A stretch of DNA of 64,000 nt from Thamnidium elegans (lineage: Eukaryota > Mucoromycota > Mucoromycetes > Mucorales > Mucoraceae), in the NCBI GenBank assembly GCA_025201345.1, contig JAIXMG010000001.1, positions 868,001 to 932,000 of the forward strand, in the 5' to 3' direction. Each line of letters starts with the position of its first letter. Positions within the stretch are counted from its first letter, which is position 1. The notes under the pieces are model-generated. The model was not told where the DNA came from. It searched no databases and saw only the letters and a list, made by a program, of their open reading frames with translations. Positions 40,516 to 52,778 of the stretch are shown piece after piece. A program made the position numbers and the translations under genes.

Positions 40516-43500
40516 TTATGGACATTGAATAAGACCGACTTGAAGACTGATGTCATATATATTAATGACTGCGTATTTTTCTTGTGTTATTGTTTGGCCA
40601 AGTTGTTCTTGAACCGGGATGTTTCCTTTTACAATTGGAATTGAAGAATCGAATGAAGCAGTGGCATGTTGTTTCATTACTGTAACAAAAGCGAGGAATT
40701 GAATACTGGAATCAGGCAAGACATGCTTAAAGTAGAAGAAAACTGTTCCAACAAACCAACGTTCTCTTCGTCTAAAAAAAAAAAGTTAGTTTCAATTTTG
40801 TATTAGTTTTACATTATTAACACAAACCTATTGTCCAGCGCAGAAAAAAATACGTGATGGTTTCCACGACTAGTCTCATTTCGGATGTGTCTATACCTTG
40901 ATGACGAAAAAATAGTGGAATTCTTCCAAAGACGTGATGCCAGAGTTATTTCGAGATTGTTGAAATCAACAGAACCAACAGCAGCATTTGAACGAAGGTA
41001 ATATCGTTTAACAGCTTTAATAAACCTATCGCCACTTACACCTTCAACTGTTGAACTAGCATTGAGAATTACTGTGGAAAATGGCTCCCATAACTGAGGT
41101 ACATTTCTATCTTCTGGATGGTTCATATAACTGTTGGTGGAGTACGATGCAGGCTTAATCAGATTGACAAGGCTTTCGGTATCCAAAACAGAATTGATAT
41201 AGCTTTGTAGACCAAGTCGTTCGATCAAATTACTGGCATTTTTTCCACCACTTCTTTTTGATTTAATCAGCTTAGAAAATACACCTATAGTTCGTTCCAT
41301 AGACCTTGTAGAATATGCTCGCAAAGGACCGTGTCTACGGATCATGAAAGGAATATGGATCAGGTAATGTTGAACAGGTCTAAACACGCTTCTTGATAAC
41401 TTCTTTTGGTCTACTTGATCAGCGAGATATTTATGCCAGTGTTCAAAATGACTGTTAGGTAAAAAAAAAAAAAAAAAAAAGAAGGTTAGGTAATTGAAAG
41501 GAATAAAATATAATAGTTTGATTTTGTACTTACTTTTGTATTTCATATAGCATGTTTTCTGTCAAGTGCCATTGAAGGGACAAAGCACATCCTTTTACCA
41601 AAGATAATAATGCCTTTTTAGTAGCGATGTCAGCAATATATGGGATTACAATGGTGTGAATGCAACTTAATAGAAAATCCAACCAATCTACGTGTCTTGT
41701 ACCATCAACTTTTTCAATTACATTATCAAAACTTCCTTGAAACGATGTAGGAATAAATTTTCTTGATTTTGCAATACTCTCACCAATTGCTTTTAGGTCG
41801 TTTCTGCTAATGTAAAAAGGGTAATCTTGGGTATTCTTTGTTCCGTCATCGTTAGTGTAGTAAAATAAAGATCCTTGACTTGATGGAAGATTAGCAATAG
41901 TGATCAACTCATACACCTGTTTACCGATACCTCTTGCTATCAAATGCAACTCATCGAGTCCGAACATACTGGAACCAGAGAAAGTGGTTATAGTAGAAAA
42001 TATACTTGGGCGACGTATTGATTTTTCCTGTAATTATTCCAACAAGCTGTGGTTAGTATTTTTTTAAAAAAAAAAGCGTCTATATTATTACTTACAGGAT
42101 TACCACGGATAAAATCATTTATAGGTCTCATGGGTGCATTGTTGTCTGGGAAGTACATACCATGAGAGCGATTATCAGGGGATAAACCTTGGGTTTCACA
42201 TACCCGGCAACCAAATCGTGAGTTGTGGGATCCCAGGTGAGCCATTTCGGCAACAGCTGGTATATCACCAGAAGCAAGCAAGAGATGTACTTTACATCGA
42301 ACAATTTCTTCAAGACGATTTTTGATAACAAGACCTTTTTCGGACAAGTCCTTAATTTCGTCGACAATAGGTGTTAAGAAAGAATCAAGATCCTTCGGTT
42401 TTGTGGTTCCAGGAAGGATTGCTAATTGTAATAAATATTCGTTTGTATATCTAAAAAAAAAAAAAAAATCAGTATAAATAACATACGTACTGACAATGAC
42501 ATTTACCTTATAGATGGATCGAAATTAAACACAATTGCGTGGATAATTGTATAAGTGTTTTTTTTTTTTTTTTTGATTGACAAAACCATCCGTAAAAAGA
42601 CCAATAGCAATATCATTAGGGTTGGTGAAAAACCCTTTTCTGATCAAGTCCTTATAGTTCTGGCCATCAAAGATATCTCTAATTTCGCCAATATCACTTG
42701 CCTCTCGTTCAGCTCGATACTCCAATAACTCATTGGTTTTTGGATCTGATATCATCTGTGCAAGAAGATCGCCAATGGACATTATATTCATAACCGCTTT
42801 TGGAACCTGCTGAGAATTTTCTCTATAACGGTTTGCATTACAGTGTTCGCATGTAGCTGTCGTTTCATGTAATCCGTACAACTTACATCCTGTTTGACAA
42901 ACAGTGTATTCATGGCCTTTAATGTTCTCTAGCTTTGATTTCAATAAATCATCAACGACATCACCATGAGATACTATTACAGGTGTCTCTTCTATTTAAA
43001 AGGATATTGTTCATAGTAAGCATTGCGGTATTTATACAACTGAATATATTTTTTTATTTTATTACCTAACTTAAGTTCTTCATAGTCACGAAGGGCAGTA
43101 TTGACAAACATAACTATTTCTCTATATGCAGCTCTTGAAATTTGGTTTCTGGTAATGATTTGTGGGAGGTGAATACTCAACAACTGGGTTTTAGTAAAGC
43201 TATTTTCACTAATATTATTACAACCATATAAATGGGATTGATCACCATCAGAAAATTCACAACTAGATTTATACGATCTTTCTTCTTCGTTATGATGGCT
43301 TAAATGAAGATCGTCAAAATCAGCTACAATAGTAGACATGTAAGTAAAAAAAAAAAAAAAAAAAGGAGAGTAAGTTTACAACACCAACATATAATAAAAT
43401 TATATGTATTACCAATATCTGCATCATCGTCGATAAAGTAGTTATTCTCTTCTTCTTGGGTTGGCATATCATCAATATCAATAACGGGACGAGACACCAT

Positions 43501-43632
43501 AGAGGAATGATTTCTTTTATGATTATTCAATTGTCTGTATGTTTCAAAAGATATATCACAGGTATCGCAAACATAGTTATTATGGGATATTCTTAATCGT
43601 TTGGTAGCACGGCTTGTGGATGATGATAACAC
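40516..43632 (-). pseudogene. CACTA Tnp2-like transposase T1, frameshifted
   Basis: Multi-exon gene. N-terminus has a C2H2 zinc finger (CDTCDISFETYRQLNNHKRN), absent from T3. Then the Tnp2 signature: YTVCQTGCKLYGLHETTATC with CEHC, DIFDGQNYKDLIRKG, FTDGFVNQ; GDIPAVAEMAHLGSHNSRFG with CRVCET; FGLDELHLIARGIGKQVYEL; and a C-terminal STRSMERTIGVFSKLIKSKR block. Introns with clean GT-AG sites were followed throughout, for example around 42073, 41985, 41520 and 40830. The main lesion is a frame change at the A17 run (42558..42574) between DGFVNQ and TYTIIHAIVFNFDPS. Everything else reads on to TAA at 40516..40518. A homopolymer sequencing error would make this gene intact. It would cut and paste CACTA elements in the nucleus. 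Confidence 0.85.
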
Positions 43633-44807
43633 CTAGGCTAAATAAAACCGTAATTTTTTTTAAATCAGGCGAACAGTCGCTCCTCAGCGAATAAACGCTT
43701 ATTTTTTAGTAACTGTTTACCTCTCAGCGACTAGCCGCTCAATTTAAGATGGATAAAGCGAACAAAAATAAAAATAAAGCTGAATTTTAAAAAAAGGCGG
43801 TCTATTCCGGATAGAGCGCCTTTTTGTTCGCTTTTTTTTTTTTTTTTTTTTTTTTTGGGCGAACAGTCGTTCCACAGCGAACAGTCTTTGAATTTTAAGT
43901 AACTGTTTATCTATCAGCGTCCATTTACTGTTTTTGAGCGAGTATCCGCTGTGTTTTTATATATTTACTCCGTTTACGATGGATAAAGCGATTTTTTTTT
44001 GAAATCCATTCTTTTTTTTTTATTTATTCGTTAACAGAGCAAATATTCCCTCAAAATAACGATCTCGTTCAAAACCAGTGGATACTCGCTCGAAAACAGT
44101 GAATACTCGCTCAAAAACAATGGATACTCGTTCGAAAACAGTGGATACTCATGGATAAAATAAATCCACTCAAGGAAAGTAAATCCGTTCAAGAAAAAAA
44201 AAGTTCATATAAGTCTAGTGAATAAAAAAAACCTGATTTTCTATTGTCATGAACATTTAAAGTTATATATCTCGTCGAGTTTTTTATATTGTATTGGGTC
44301 AAGTTGTTTTCATACGAGCTGTATACTAGCAGTAAGATTATTTTATTTTATTTTTGTAGTAAATTTATTTTTTTAAAAAAAAATTCCATTTACACTACAA
44401 CAGTTGGTAAATATATATTTACCGTAATTTTGACCTCTGTTTACTATCACTCTGTCTTCTACCTCTTGCTGCTTTTTATATATTATCGATCAGTGCAATA
44501 AGTGGAAGGTGGTAACGTCTTTTTTTTTCTTTATAATAAACAAGACGTTAAAGACTAAATAAAAAGAATAGTAATGCTACCAAAGTTAACCCAAAGATGT
44601 TGATGCCAATCTTGGTCAATACATTAGTCGAGAAATCAAGGCTTTTAGTATAGAAAAATACTGAAGTGGTTGTTTTTGAATACTTTTATTTATTTTTTTT
44701 ATGTAAAAAAGGGGGGGGGGATTTCCCAAGCTAAATTTTAATGAAAATGTGACTTTTTTTTTAAATAGTTTTGGAAAGAAAAAAAAAAGATTTTTTTTTT
44801 CTCTTTT
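43633..44807. repeat. GCGA/GGATACTCG subterminal-type repeat array and spacer
   Basis: 43661..44165 is packed with short inverted and direct repeats: GGCGAACAGTCGYTCC, AGTAACTGTTTAYCT, GATGGATAAAGCGA, and a 21-bp tandem series at 44083..44155 (TGGATACTCGCTCG plus AAAACAG). GAGCGAGTATCC at ~43938 is the inverse. This fits the subterminal array of a third CACTA type, probably the left arm of the damaged element T2, but its exact end was not found. A G10 run lies at ~44711. The rest is AT-rich with no gene. Confidence 0.6.
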
Positions 44808-47041
44808 TTAACATAAATTTATTATAGAGCCGGCTGTTGTTTTCATGTCTACATCAAAAGCAATAGAAGGAGATATAACAAATAAAGAGTCAGACTCTTT
44901 AAAAGTTACATTCCTCCCATTCGTAACCTGATGCACCATCTTCAATAAACCGACTACCGTAATAATATCCGCAATATCAACAACTACCATTTTTTTTGTT
45001 TCGGTTTCTTTGAATGGTATTACGACGGGGATACAGGAACTATGAGCTGCTACGGAATGAGTTTTCATTATTTCAAGCAAAGCGTAGAAGCTGCCGTCAC
45101 CTTTAAACGCGTATTGGAAGAAAAAGAGAACCCGGCCTACGTACCAATGAGTCACCTTCTTTAGCGTTCTTCCATTACAAAAAAAAAGAGGAAAAAAAAT
45201 TAACTTACTGGGTAAAATATAAAATTAAAAAGCTTCTTAAAACTTACCTTCTTATTTATGTGTCGAATGAAATAGAACATGTTCACCTCCACGTCTAATT
45301 GTGTTCTTTGGCAGTGTTTTCTTAAATATAGCAGAAGTGAACACACGCAAGTCTTGCCAGAGTTTTCCAGATGGTACAATAGTTTGAATATTAATAGTAA
45401 TTGATGTGATAGGTTCATTCATACTGAAAAATCTTTTTTTGTACGATTTCAAAGCATTAATCAACTTCTTCATAGTTATCAAACCATCACCGATGATAGT
45501 ACTATCATTGTTATCAACCAGCTCGAATGACTTATAGAAAGGAGCCCATAACTGTCCATAATCCTTGTTTTTTGATGGGTGATAGATAAATGTGTTGGCA
45601 GAATCGGATTTTGGTTCATTTGGATTGAAGTCGAGCATTTTAGTATTCTTCAAGAACGAGTAAAGAGCTGTCCTCTCTATGATATTATTTGCATTCTCAC
45701 CAACATTTATTCTTGATCGTAATTTTTTCTTGTAAGCGCCTAAAAAAAAAATTAATATATTTTCTTTTTATTAACTGATACTTATATATTAGTTACCAAT
45801 TTCTCTTTCCATTGATCTTACAGATACACAACGTAGGATGGAGCATTGGCGAATAGTATATGTAATATGGCAAAGCTGATGCATGTTGACCTTGTAAATA
45901 CAATTGGATATTTTTTGTGAGCTATAAGTGAATCAATGTACTTGAACCAGATTTCAAAACATCTTTTTTTTTGTTAAAAAAAAAAAAGGGAGAGGTGAAT
46001 TAGTCGATATATATATATATATATGATACACTACTGAAAATACTAACCTATCAATCTCTTCAAGGTCTTTCTAGGTTATCCTAAATTGAAGCGACAAAGA
46101 AATACCACGGATTAGACTTAAGAAGCCAGTAATGACTCTCAAATCTTTGAATTGGGATATGATCAGAGTTGGAACACAATATAAAAGATAGTCAAGCCAC
46201 TCACTAGACCTATAAAGCTGTTTTACATTACTTCGGTCAATTGCCAACCAACTTCCTTTAAAACAAGATGCTGGAATAAGAGATCTTGATGATTCCATAC
46301 TTTTTTTAATAGCTTCGAAAGAAGAATTCGACAGTTAGAAAGGATATTCAGTTTCGTTACCACAGTATTTGAAGTGAGAATTATATTTTGGAGACATCAT
46401 AGAGAAAACATCCTTGGCAATATTAGAATACATGTGCATTTCGTCGATAGGATGAAACGCGACTGAAATAAATGATACGAGGCTACCGAAGATGCTTGGG
46501 GAACGTATACCGTAATCATTGTCGATCTATGTAAGTAGGCAGTATTAGTAGATATACTTATAACTTATGTATATTAAGTTACTTACATATAAAGGGGTTT
46601 TAACTTTCAATAGTAAACTTTGCTTAGATCGTAGCTCTTTATTACGTTCATGAAAGTACATTCCATGCTTACCGGCAACGACTTTACCGCCAACATCATA
46701 CGTGTCTGTTCTGTGATTTCCGGCAGATAAGCATAATCGACAACCTGTCTTACAACTGTGACCTCCAAAGTTCATTAATTCGTTACATTGCACACCGTCA
46801 CCGGAGATAAACATCGGGATTACTCTACTGATAGCTACTTGAAGTCCATTTTTTTTTACAAGAAGGGGTGTACGACTTAAAGAAGATAGCTCTCTTACGA
46901 TAGGTCTTAAATAAGAGTTAAGGTCGATTTTAGATTTACTAAAAATGATGGCGATCTGGAATGTGTTTTCTCTAGTGAATCGCTTTTCATTTAAAAAAAA
47001 AAAGTAAGTATGTAACCTACATATGTGTATATACATGTATA
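44808..47041 (-). pseudogene. CACTA Tnp2-like transposase T2, truncated and with stops
   Basis: Third paralogue. From 47041 downward: FQIAIIFSKSKIDLNSYLRP, SGDGVQCNELMNFGGHSC then CRLCLSAGNH, a PIDEMHMYSNIAKDVF block, KQLYRSSEWLDYLLYCVP, KLRSRINVGENANNIIER, QLWAPFYKSFELVDNN and a C-terminal VVVDIADIITVVGLLKM. TAA replaces the Gln of YPFQLSN (~46338), and TAG follows the LQFRIT block (~46077). The N-terminal zinc region and first exons are missing because the complete CACTA element starts at 47042. More decayed than T1 and T3. Confidence 0.85.
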
Positions 47042-47070
47042 CACTATGGCGAGAAAAAATGATAAATTTA

Positions 47071-47677
47071 ATCATCAATGATTGCAGAATCAGTGGACTG
47101 ATTACAGCGTCAGTAATGATTCAAATTAAGCTGTACAGAAATAAAATTATCAGTGAGATTGAAGCTCCTCTAAATTAAGCACAGATTTACTTTTTTTTTC
47201 TCACTTTTTTTTTTTTTTTTTTTTTTTGCTAACAAAAAATCGTCGTTTGAAATAAAAGTGATCTCAATCGTTAGACAATCATTGATGATAAGTTTATCAG
47301 TGAATAATATTTTTCTTTTCATAACACTGACTTACCGTTATATTTAATATTCCGCCCAGTGAAATACTATATATAAGAGCTTTTTTTTTGAAGCATCATT
47401 GTAACTTTATTTTATTTTTTCTTAATTCTAAATTAATACTGCCGTCAACCAGAATCGTAAAATAACTTCCACGGATTATTCTATTAGGAACATCGAGACT
47501 TTCATTAACTTCAGCACTACAAATATTCACAATAAACATCACTTAAGAAATCGCAAGTCACGATCAAAGTAAATAAATCTTTTTTTGGCAAAACTGTTTT
47601 TTTTTTTGAGACAAAATAATCTTTTTATTAACCTTTTATTATTATTATCATTAAACGACGAAAAAAAAATTGTACTA
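47071..47677. other. Left arm of the complete CACTA element
   Basis: 607 bp non-coding; subterminal TGATGATAAGTTTATCAGTG-type repeats and a long T run (~47207..47227). Nearly the same sequence is found at 26914..27640 in the deleted derivative. Confidence 0.7.
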
Positions 47678-50600
47678 CTACAACAAGTCGTTAATCTTGC
47701 CTGCATTTGTCGACATGTCTTTATGGAATGCTGTGGAAGGAGAAATCACGTAGAACCAGTTAGATGGCTCAACCTGGTTATTTTTCAGGTCTGTTTTTTG
47801 TATTAAACCGACTGTAGAAATTATATCAGCAACGTCTATCACCGCGTACTTTTTATTTTCTGTTTCACTAAATGGCTGAACCATTGGTATAGATTTTGAA
47901 TGAAGAGCAGTTTTGTGCGATTTCATGACCTCAACGACAGCATAGAAACTTCCATGGGGTCTACTTTCTTCAAGTTCCAAGTCAATTTCAAAAAAGAATA
48001 AGAGCTTACCGAGATACCAGTTTGGAATAGATTGTAAACGATTATTGACCCTAGTAGTCATTAGAAAAGTGGAAATGTCAGCAATGGTAAATAAACATAT
48101 ATAAATAAAACGTACCTTTTTTTTACATTCGACTCAAACATTACAAACTCTCCGCCTCTTTTAGTACAGCTTGCTGGTAATTTGGATTTAAAAAGAACAG
48201 AAGTAAGTACATGGGAGTCACGCCATAGTTTTGCTGCTGGCGTTATTATTAAGTCCAAGTTCAACACTAGTGGGCGGCCTTTGTTGATACCCAAGAAGCG
48301 ACGCTTGTAAGATGCTATTGCTAGAATCAACGAATCCATTCTAACCAAACCTTCAATAGTAAGGTCACCAGAATAACCCTTAGGTATCAAAACGGGAGAA
48401 GAAAATGGTTCCCATAGTTGTGGATAGTCATTGCAATTGTCTATATACGTAGCTGGATGCTTGACGAAGCCTGTCTTGTTACTTTCCGGGTTTCTATTAT
48501 ACAAAACAGAGAAATCAATCATACCAGTAGCTTCTAAAAATTTGAACCGTGTGATCCTTTCAAGAACATTTATTGCATTCGCATCCACATTCACTCTTGC
48601 TCTCATCTTCTTTTTGTAATTTCCAATCTCGCGCTCCATACTTCTAACACTAATGTTTCTTAAAGAAGAGCATTGTTCGATAATATGGGGGATGTGAAAA
48701 AGGTGATGCATCGACGACTTGTAAATAGAATTTGAAATAGCTTTTGCGGTAATTTGTCTATCAATATAGCGATACCAAGTTTCAAGAGAACTATATAGTT
48801 TAATCAAATAAGTAAGTTAAATAACACCAAACTAAAATTTACTTCTCGCTGAATACTCACTCCTTAATTTCGCCAATGTCAGCTTTAGATACTTCCCACT
48901 GTAAGGACAATGCGCATGCCCTAGTCAAAGCTAAAATGGCTGTTTTGATGGATGGATCTTCAAATAGACTGACAACTAGAACAGGTACAATATATATAAG
49001 CCACTGTATCCAGTCGATACTTCTATAAAGACCTTTTACATTTAATGGGTTGACAGGATGAAAGCCACCTTGAAATACCCCGGCCGGGATCAACAATCGC
49101 GAGTTTTGAATACCAACATTTAAGCATTCAAATTGTTTATTCGACAACTGAAACGGATAGGCAGATTCATTACCGTAATATTTGTAGCTGTCATTATAAC
49201 GTTTCGATAATAAATCAAAAAACAACTTGCTGATATTGGAGATACCGTGAAGTTCGTCAAAACCAAAGGTACAGGAACCAGAAAACGTAGAGAGTGTTCC
49301 AAATATAGTTGGCTTCTTGATCCCATACGTGTTTTCACGCTTAAAAATAGTGATATGTGAGTATTATTATTAATTTTTGTTTTTTTTTTAAAAAAAAAAG
49401 AACATACGTAAAGTGAGCTTGAATCCTCTAATAATAAGCTTTCTTTAGACCTCAAAGGGGCAGTGCGATCTGCAAAATACATTCCAGCTCTTCGTGTATT
49501 TGGTGGACCGTCTGATCGTTGAGAACCCAGTGTAAGACAAAACCTACAGCCATTTTTTCTTTATTAGCGAAGAAGAAAAAAGGTTAGCTAATGTATTGCA
49601 TTTTTTTTTATATACCTATGTACTTACCCAGTATGTCCAGAAAAATTCATAAGTCTGTTACATTCAATACCATCACCATTTACAAAAAGGGCATATACTT
49701 TACATCTTATAGGAAGTTCTGTACCTATTTGGTTAACAATGGTTTTTTCCGAAAGTGTCTTGAGTTCGTTTACAATTGGTTTTAAAAAGGAATTAAAATC
49801 AGATTTGGATTTACCAGGAAGAATGCCGATTTGGAAAGTTGCGTGTCTGGCATATCTATCAAAAAGGTAAACAATTTAACTCGTTAATACTTCGTCACAA
49901 CTTATTAACCAGTCTTTCTTTAACTTTTGTACCTTTCAGAACTTTCTAGATTCAATACAACAGCGTGGATCATGATCATACTTGAATGGGAACTTGAGGA
50001 CGTAAACCCGTCGACATCAATTTTCAAGTATATATTTATTATATTTTGGTCAGTGTTGATAGCTTGGCTACTATAAAGGTTCTTGAAAATCTCTCCGTCG
50101 AAGATATCAGCGTACGTATCATTGTTTCTTGTTATATTTTCAATTACGTCTTTTTGGCGATCTATCAAGTTCTGACGTATTTCTTCTGAAGATATCATCT
50201 CTGCTACTTTATCTGCGATTGAGACCATTTTAGTGATTTTTGATAATAGTCTCGATGAATTGCATACTGGACAATTGAGAAGGTGATCATCTTCTAGACT
50301 ATACAAATAGCATCCATTGTTACAAACGTCGTAAGATCTTGTCATCTGTAACGGTATAACATTCTTGACAAGGCTGGCACAGGCTTCATTGCTCAAGAGT
50401 TTGCTAGTAGTAGAGTCTGAATCAATATACAAGGTAATTTTTTTTTTTAAAAAAAAACTATTAGTCTCTAATAGGATCAATATAATAGTCTCAATTAATA
50501 TATTTACCCAAGCTTTCGTCAGCAAGCATCATGTTGATTAAATGTCTCATTGCTCTTGAACCTTCTCGGCTGATGTTGTATGTATCACATACTTCTTCAA

Positions 50601-51043
50601 ACATCACACTATATTTTTCGATATTGGTGAATGCAAATTTGGGAATATTCAATTTATATTCAATATCATCATCAGCTTGCTCAAGATCTTCGAGTAATTC
50701 ATTGTCAACTTCAGAAGAAGAAAAGGAGTCAGCAAGTAAACACTCAGAGTCAAATGGTTCTGTTATATAGATGGTTTAGTAAGTAAGACTATGGATATTT
50801 TATAGAATTTACGTGTCATTATCATTAATATTTACCTTCGTTTTCTAAGAAATCACCAGTAGTTTCTGGCTCATCATTGAAATCCATGTACTCGCTGTAG
50901 TCATACTCACTTTCAGAATTATTTGCAACTGGGGGATCAATAATTGAAAGGGATCTGGCCTGTTGGACAAGGAGCTGGCGAACATAATTGATACTGTTGC
51001 TGGATACACGTGTACGCTTGTTGGGATTATAAGTATAAGACAT
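47678..51043 (-). CDS. CACTA Tnp2-like transposase T3, 8 exons, intact
   Basis: Exons on the minus strand: 51043..50836, 50759..50508, 50416..49933, 49855..49628, 49558..49408, 49339..48861, 48790..48116 and 48050..47678. They total 2,850 nt, 949 aa, all GT-AG with matching phases. Tnp2 landmarks in order: acidic N-terminus; SYDVCNNGCYLYSLEDDHLL with CPVC (zinc); DIFDGEIFKNLY; DVDGFTSSSSHSSMIMIHAV; NGDGIECNRLMNFSGHTG and NGCRFCLTLGS; FGFDELHGISNISKLFF; ACALSLQWEVSK; and SVRSMEREIGNYKKKMRARV, which resembles the C-terminal DUF4218-type block of plant Tnp2 proteins. It would bind the element ends and catalyse excision and insertion. Individual catalytic residues could not be assigned with certainty. 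No C2H2 finger, unlike T1. Confidence 0.9.
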
Positions 51044-51725
51044 TTTAATAAGCTGTTTAATGGAATATTTTTATTTGAAATTAATGTAAGTTATTTCTTT
51101 TTTTTTCTGGGTACTTTTATACAAAAAAATAACTTGGCATTTTTTTTTTTAAAAAAAAAGGCGTTTTACGGTAGATATTTTATCTTTGGCAATTAATTTC
51201 AAAATACTTGTTTGAATTACTCCTTGCGCTTTGTTTTATTTTCCTGGAACTATCGGTGTAAATGAGGAGATATTTCTTACTTGGCATTAGCTTCAAAATA
51301 GTAGTAGGAACCAGTCATAGAGCTTCGTTTAATATTCTTGTGTAACTGAAAATTTGCACAAAAAAAGATGTTGTAGACAATAATTGAACGCTAAATGGAC
51401 ACAAGAGCCAAAATGAAGAGATTATACCGATAACATAAAGTAAATGTACGTATATATAAAAAATATAAAGCATTAAAATGATACCAACATGCTCCTAGAC
51501 TAATACGATTGAATAGATGACTTGCTTTGAAAAATCTAGCCATTGGTTCCGCCCCTTTTTTTTTACTGTGATTTATTTCTTGCTTCTACCTAAACGGGAC
51601 GTTTGACAGAAAACTATTTTGGTTCCTTGTCAGGTAAATAATGGATTTAAAATTGTATTTAAAGGAACTTTTTTACTTTAGAAAAAAAAAACATTCTACT
51701 TTTATTTTAAAAACGCAAATATAAT
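51044..51725. promoter_or_regulatory. Divergent promoter region between transposase and companion gene
   Basis: 682 bp separating two ATGs that face away from each other. AT-rich, with a T10A9 palindrome near 51138. TATATATAAAAAAT occurs near 51453, upstream of the companion gene. Promoter role is inferred from gene orientation only. Confidence 0.5.
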
Positions 51726-52721
51726 ATGACTGACGGCAATGAATACCCTTTGGACTCTCTTCGGTTTTTACAAGAGTTTGACGTCAATCCCTCTCTTTCT
51801 GACTCTGTTAAACTTGACACTCTTATAGGGGAAGTACGAGAAATTAAGGTGATGTTATCTCAACTGTTGGCCTTGAATAGTAGAAACTCTTCTGGCTTCT
51901 CTTTTAATCCTGTTTCATTGGGTTCAGGTAATAATTTGGTTAAGGAAATAAATATTATTTTGCTTGGTTCTAACTACTGTTTGTTTATTTAGGATCTCGC
52001 TCTGTAAGTACAAGCCAGTTGCAAATCAACCCGTCTTCTTTTGAGATCTTCAATAGCCAAGAAAAGGTCGATGATATTGTAAGCAAGGCAAAAAGCAACC
52101 GTGGTAAACGTTGCTATGGTAAGAGTAATGTCTCTTTGAAAACTGGTGTAGCACCCAACAATGTGAAGAATCTGATCACAGCAATGTGTACTCTTTGGCT
52201 GGAAAAGAAGAATGTTACGTACGGCATGGCTACGACCGAAGAAGATCATGAGGCACGACTTCAAGATGCAGTTGATCGATACGAAAAGACAAATGTATTG
52301 GTCACTCTGTTTGTTCGTACGCACTTTGAGAACGCAAACCAAGGATTTCGATGGTCAGCCATGTCAAAGGGAGACAGGGAACGCATGGCGTTGGTTGTCG
52401 AGCACATTGTCTTGGAGACGCTCACCAACCAAGCCTGTCTTCCGTTGGATTGTGCAGAAGACAGCTGGGTAGCATGTTACTTGCTGTCTGTAGCTATTCG
52501 TAACGAAGGTTCAAGAAAGGCCGGAAGGAAATCAAACGTAAGCTATTTTATTACTTTTTTTTATTCGCATTATTAACTTTTTTTTTTTTGGATTGACATA
52601 ATAGGTCGCTATTGAAGTCGACGAGTATTCAATCGCTGGTATGGTAGAAGAAATTGAATTACCACAGGTAAGTATTGATGGAGTCCATCAGGTGTTAGGC
52701 GAGAAGAGAAAAAGAGGTTAA
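51726..52721 (+). CDS. CACTA companion protein P3, 3 exons, intact
   Basis: Exons 51726..51927, 51993..52537 and 52605..52721, 287 aa; phases match. No known domain recognised. Exon 1: MTDGNEYPLDSLRFLQEFDV, then a short coiled coil (LDTLIGEVREIKVMLSQLLA). Exon 2: basic KSNRGKRCYGKSN, then a helix-rich domain with the conserved GFRWSAMSKGDRERMALVVE and DSWVACYLLSVAIRN. Exon 3: VAIEVDEYSIAGMVEEIELP and a basic end GEKRKRG, a likely nuclear signal. Two other copies (P1 at 36.6 kb, P2 at 30.3 kb) share the layout coil, W-domain, acidic segment, basic tail. Its place opposite the transposase resembles TNPA of En/Spm, which binds subterminal repeats; that role here is inference. Confidence 0.85.
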
Positions 52722-52735
52722 ACCAATAGAATCTT

Positions 52736-52778
<43 letters not shown>

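Noticed and set aside
43661..44165. CRISPR array
   Set aside because: Repeats are unevenly spaced, occur in both orientations and show no unique spacers; no cas genes; eukaryotic context.
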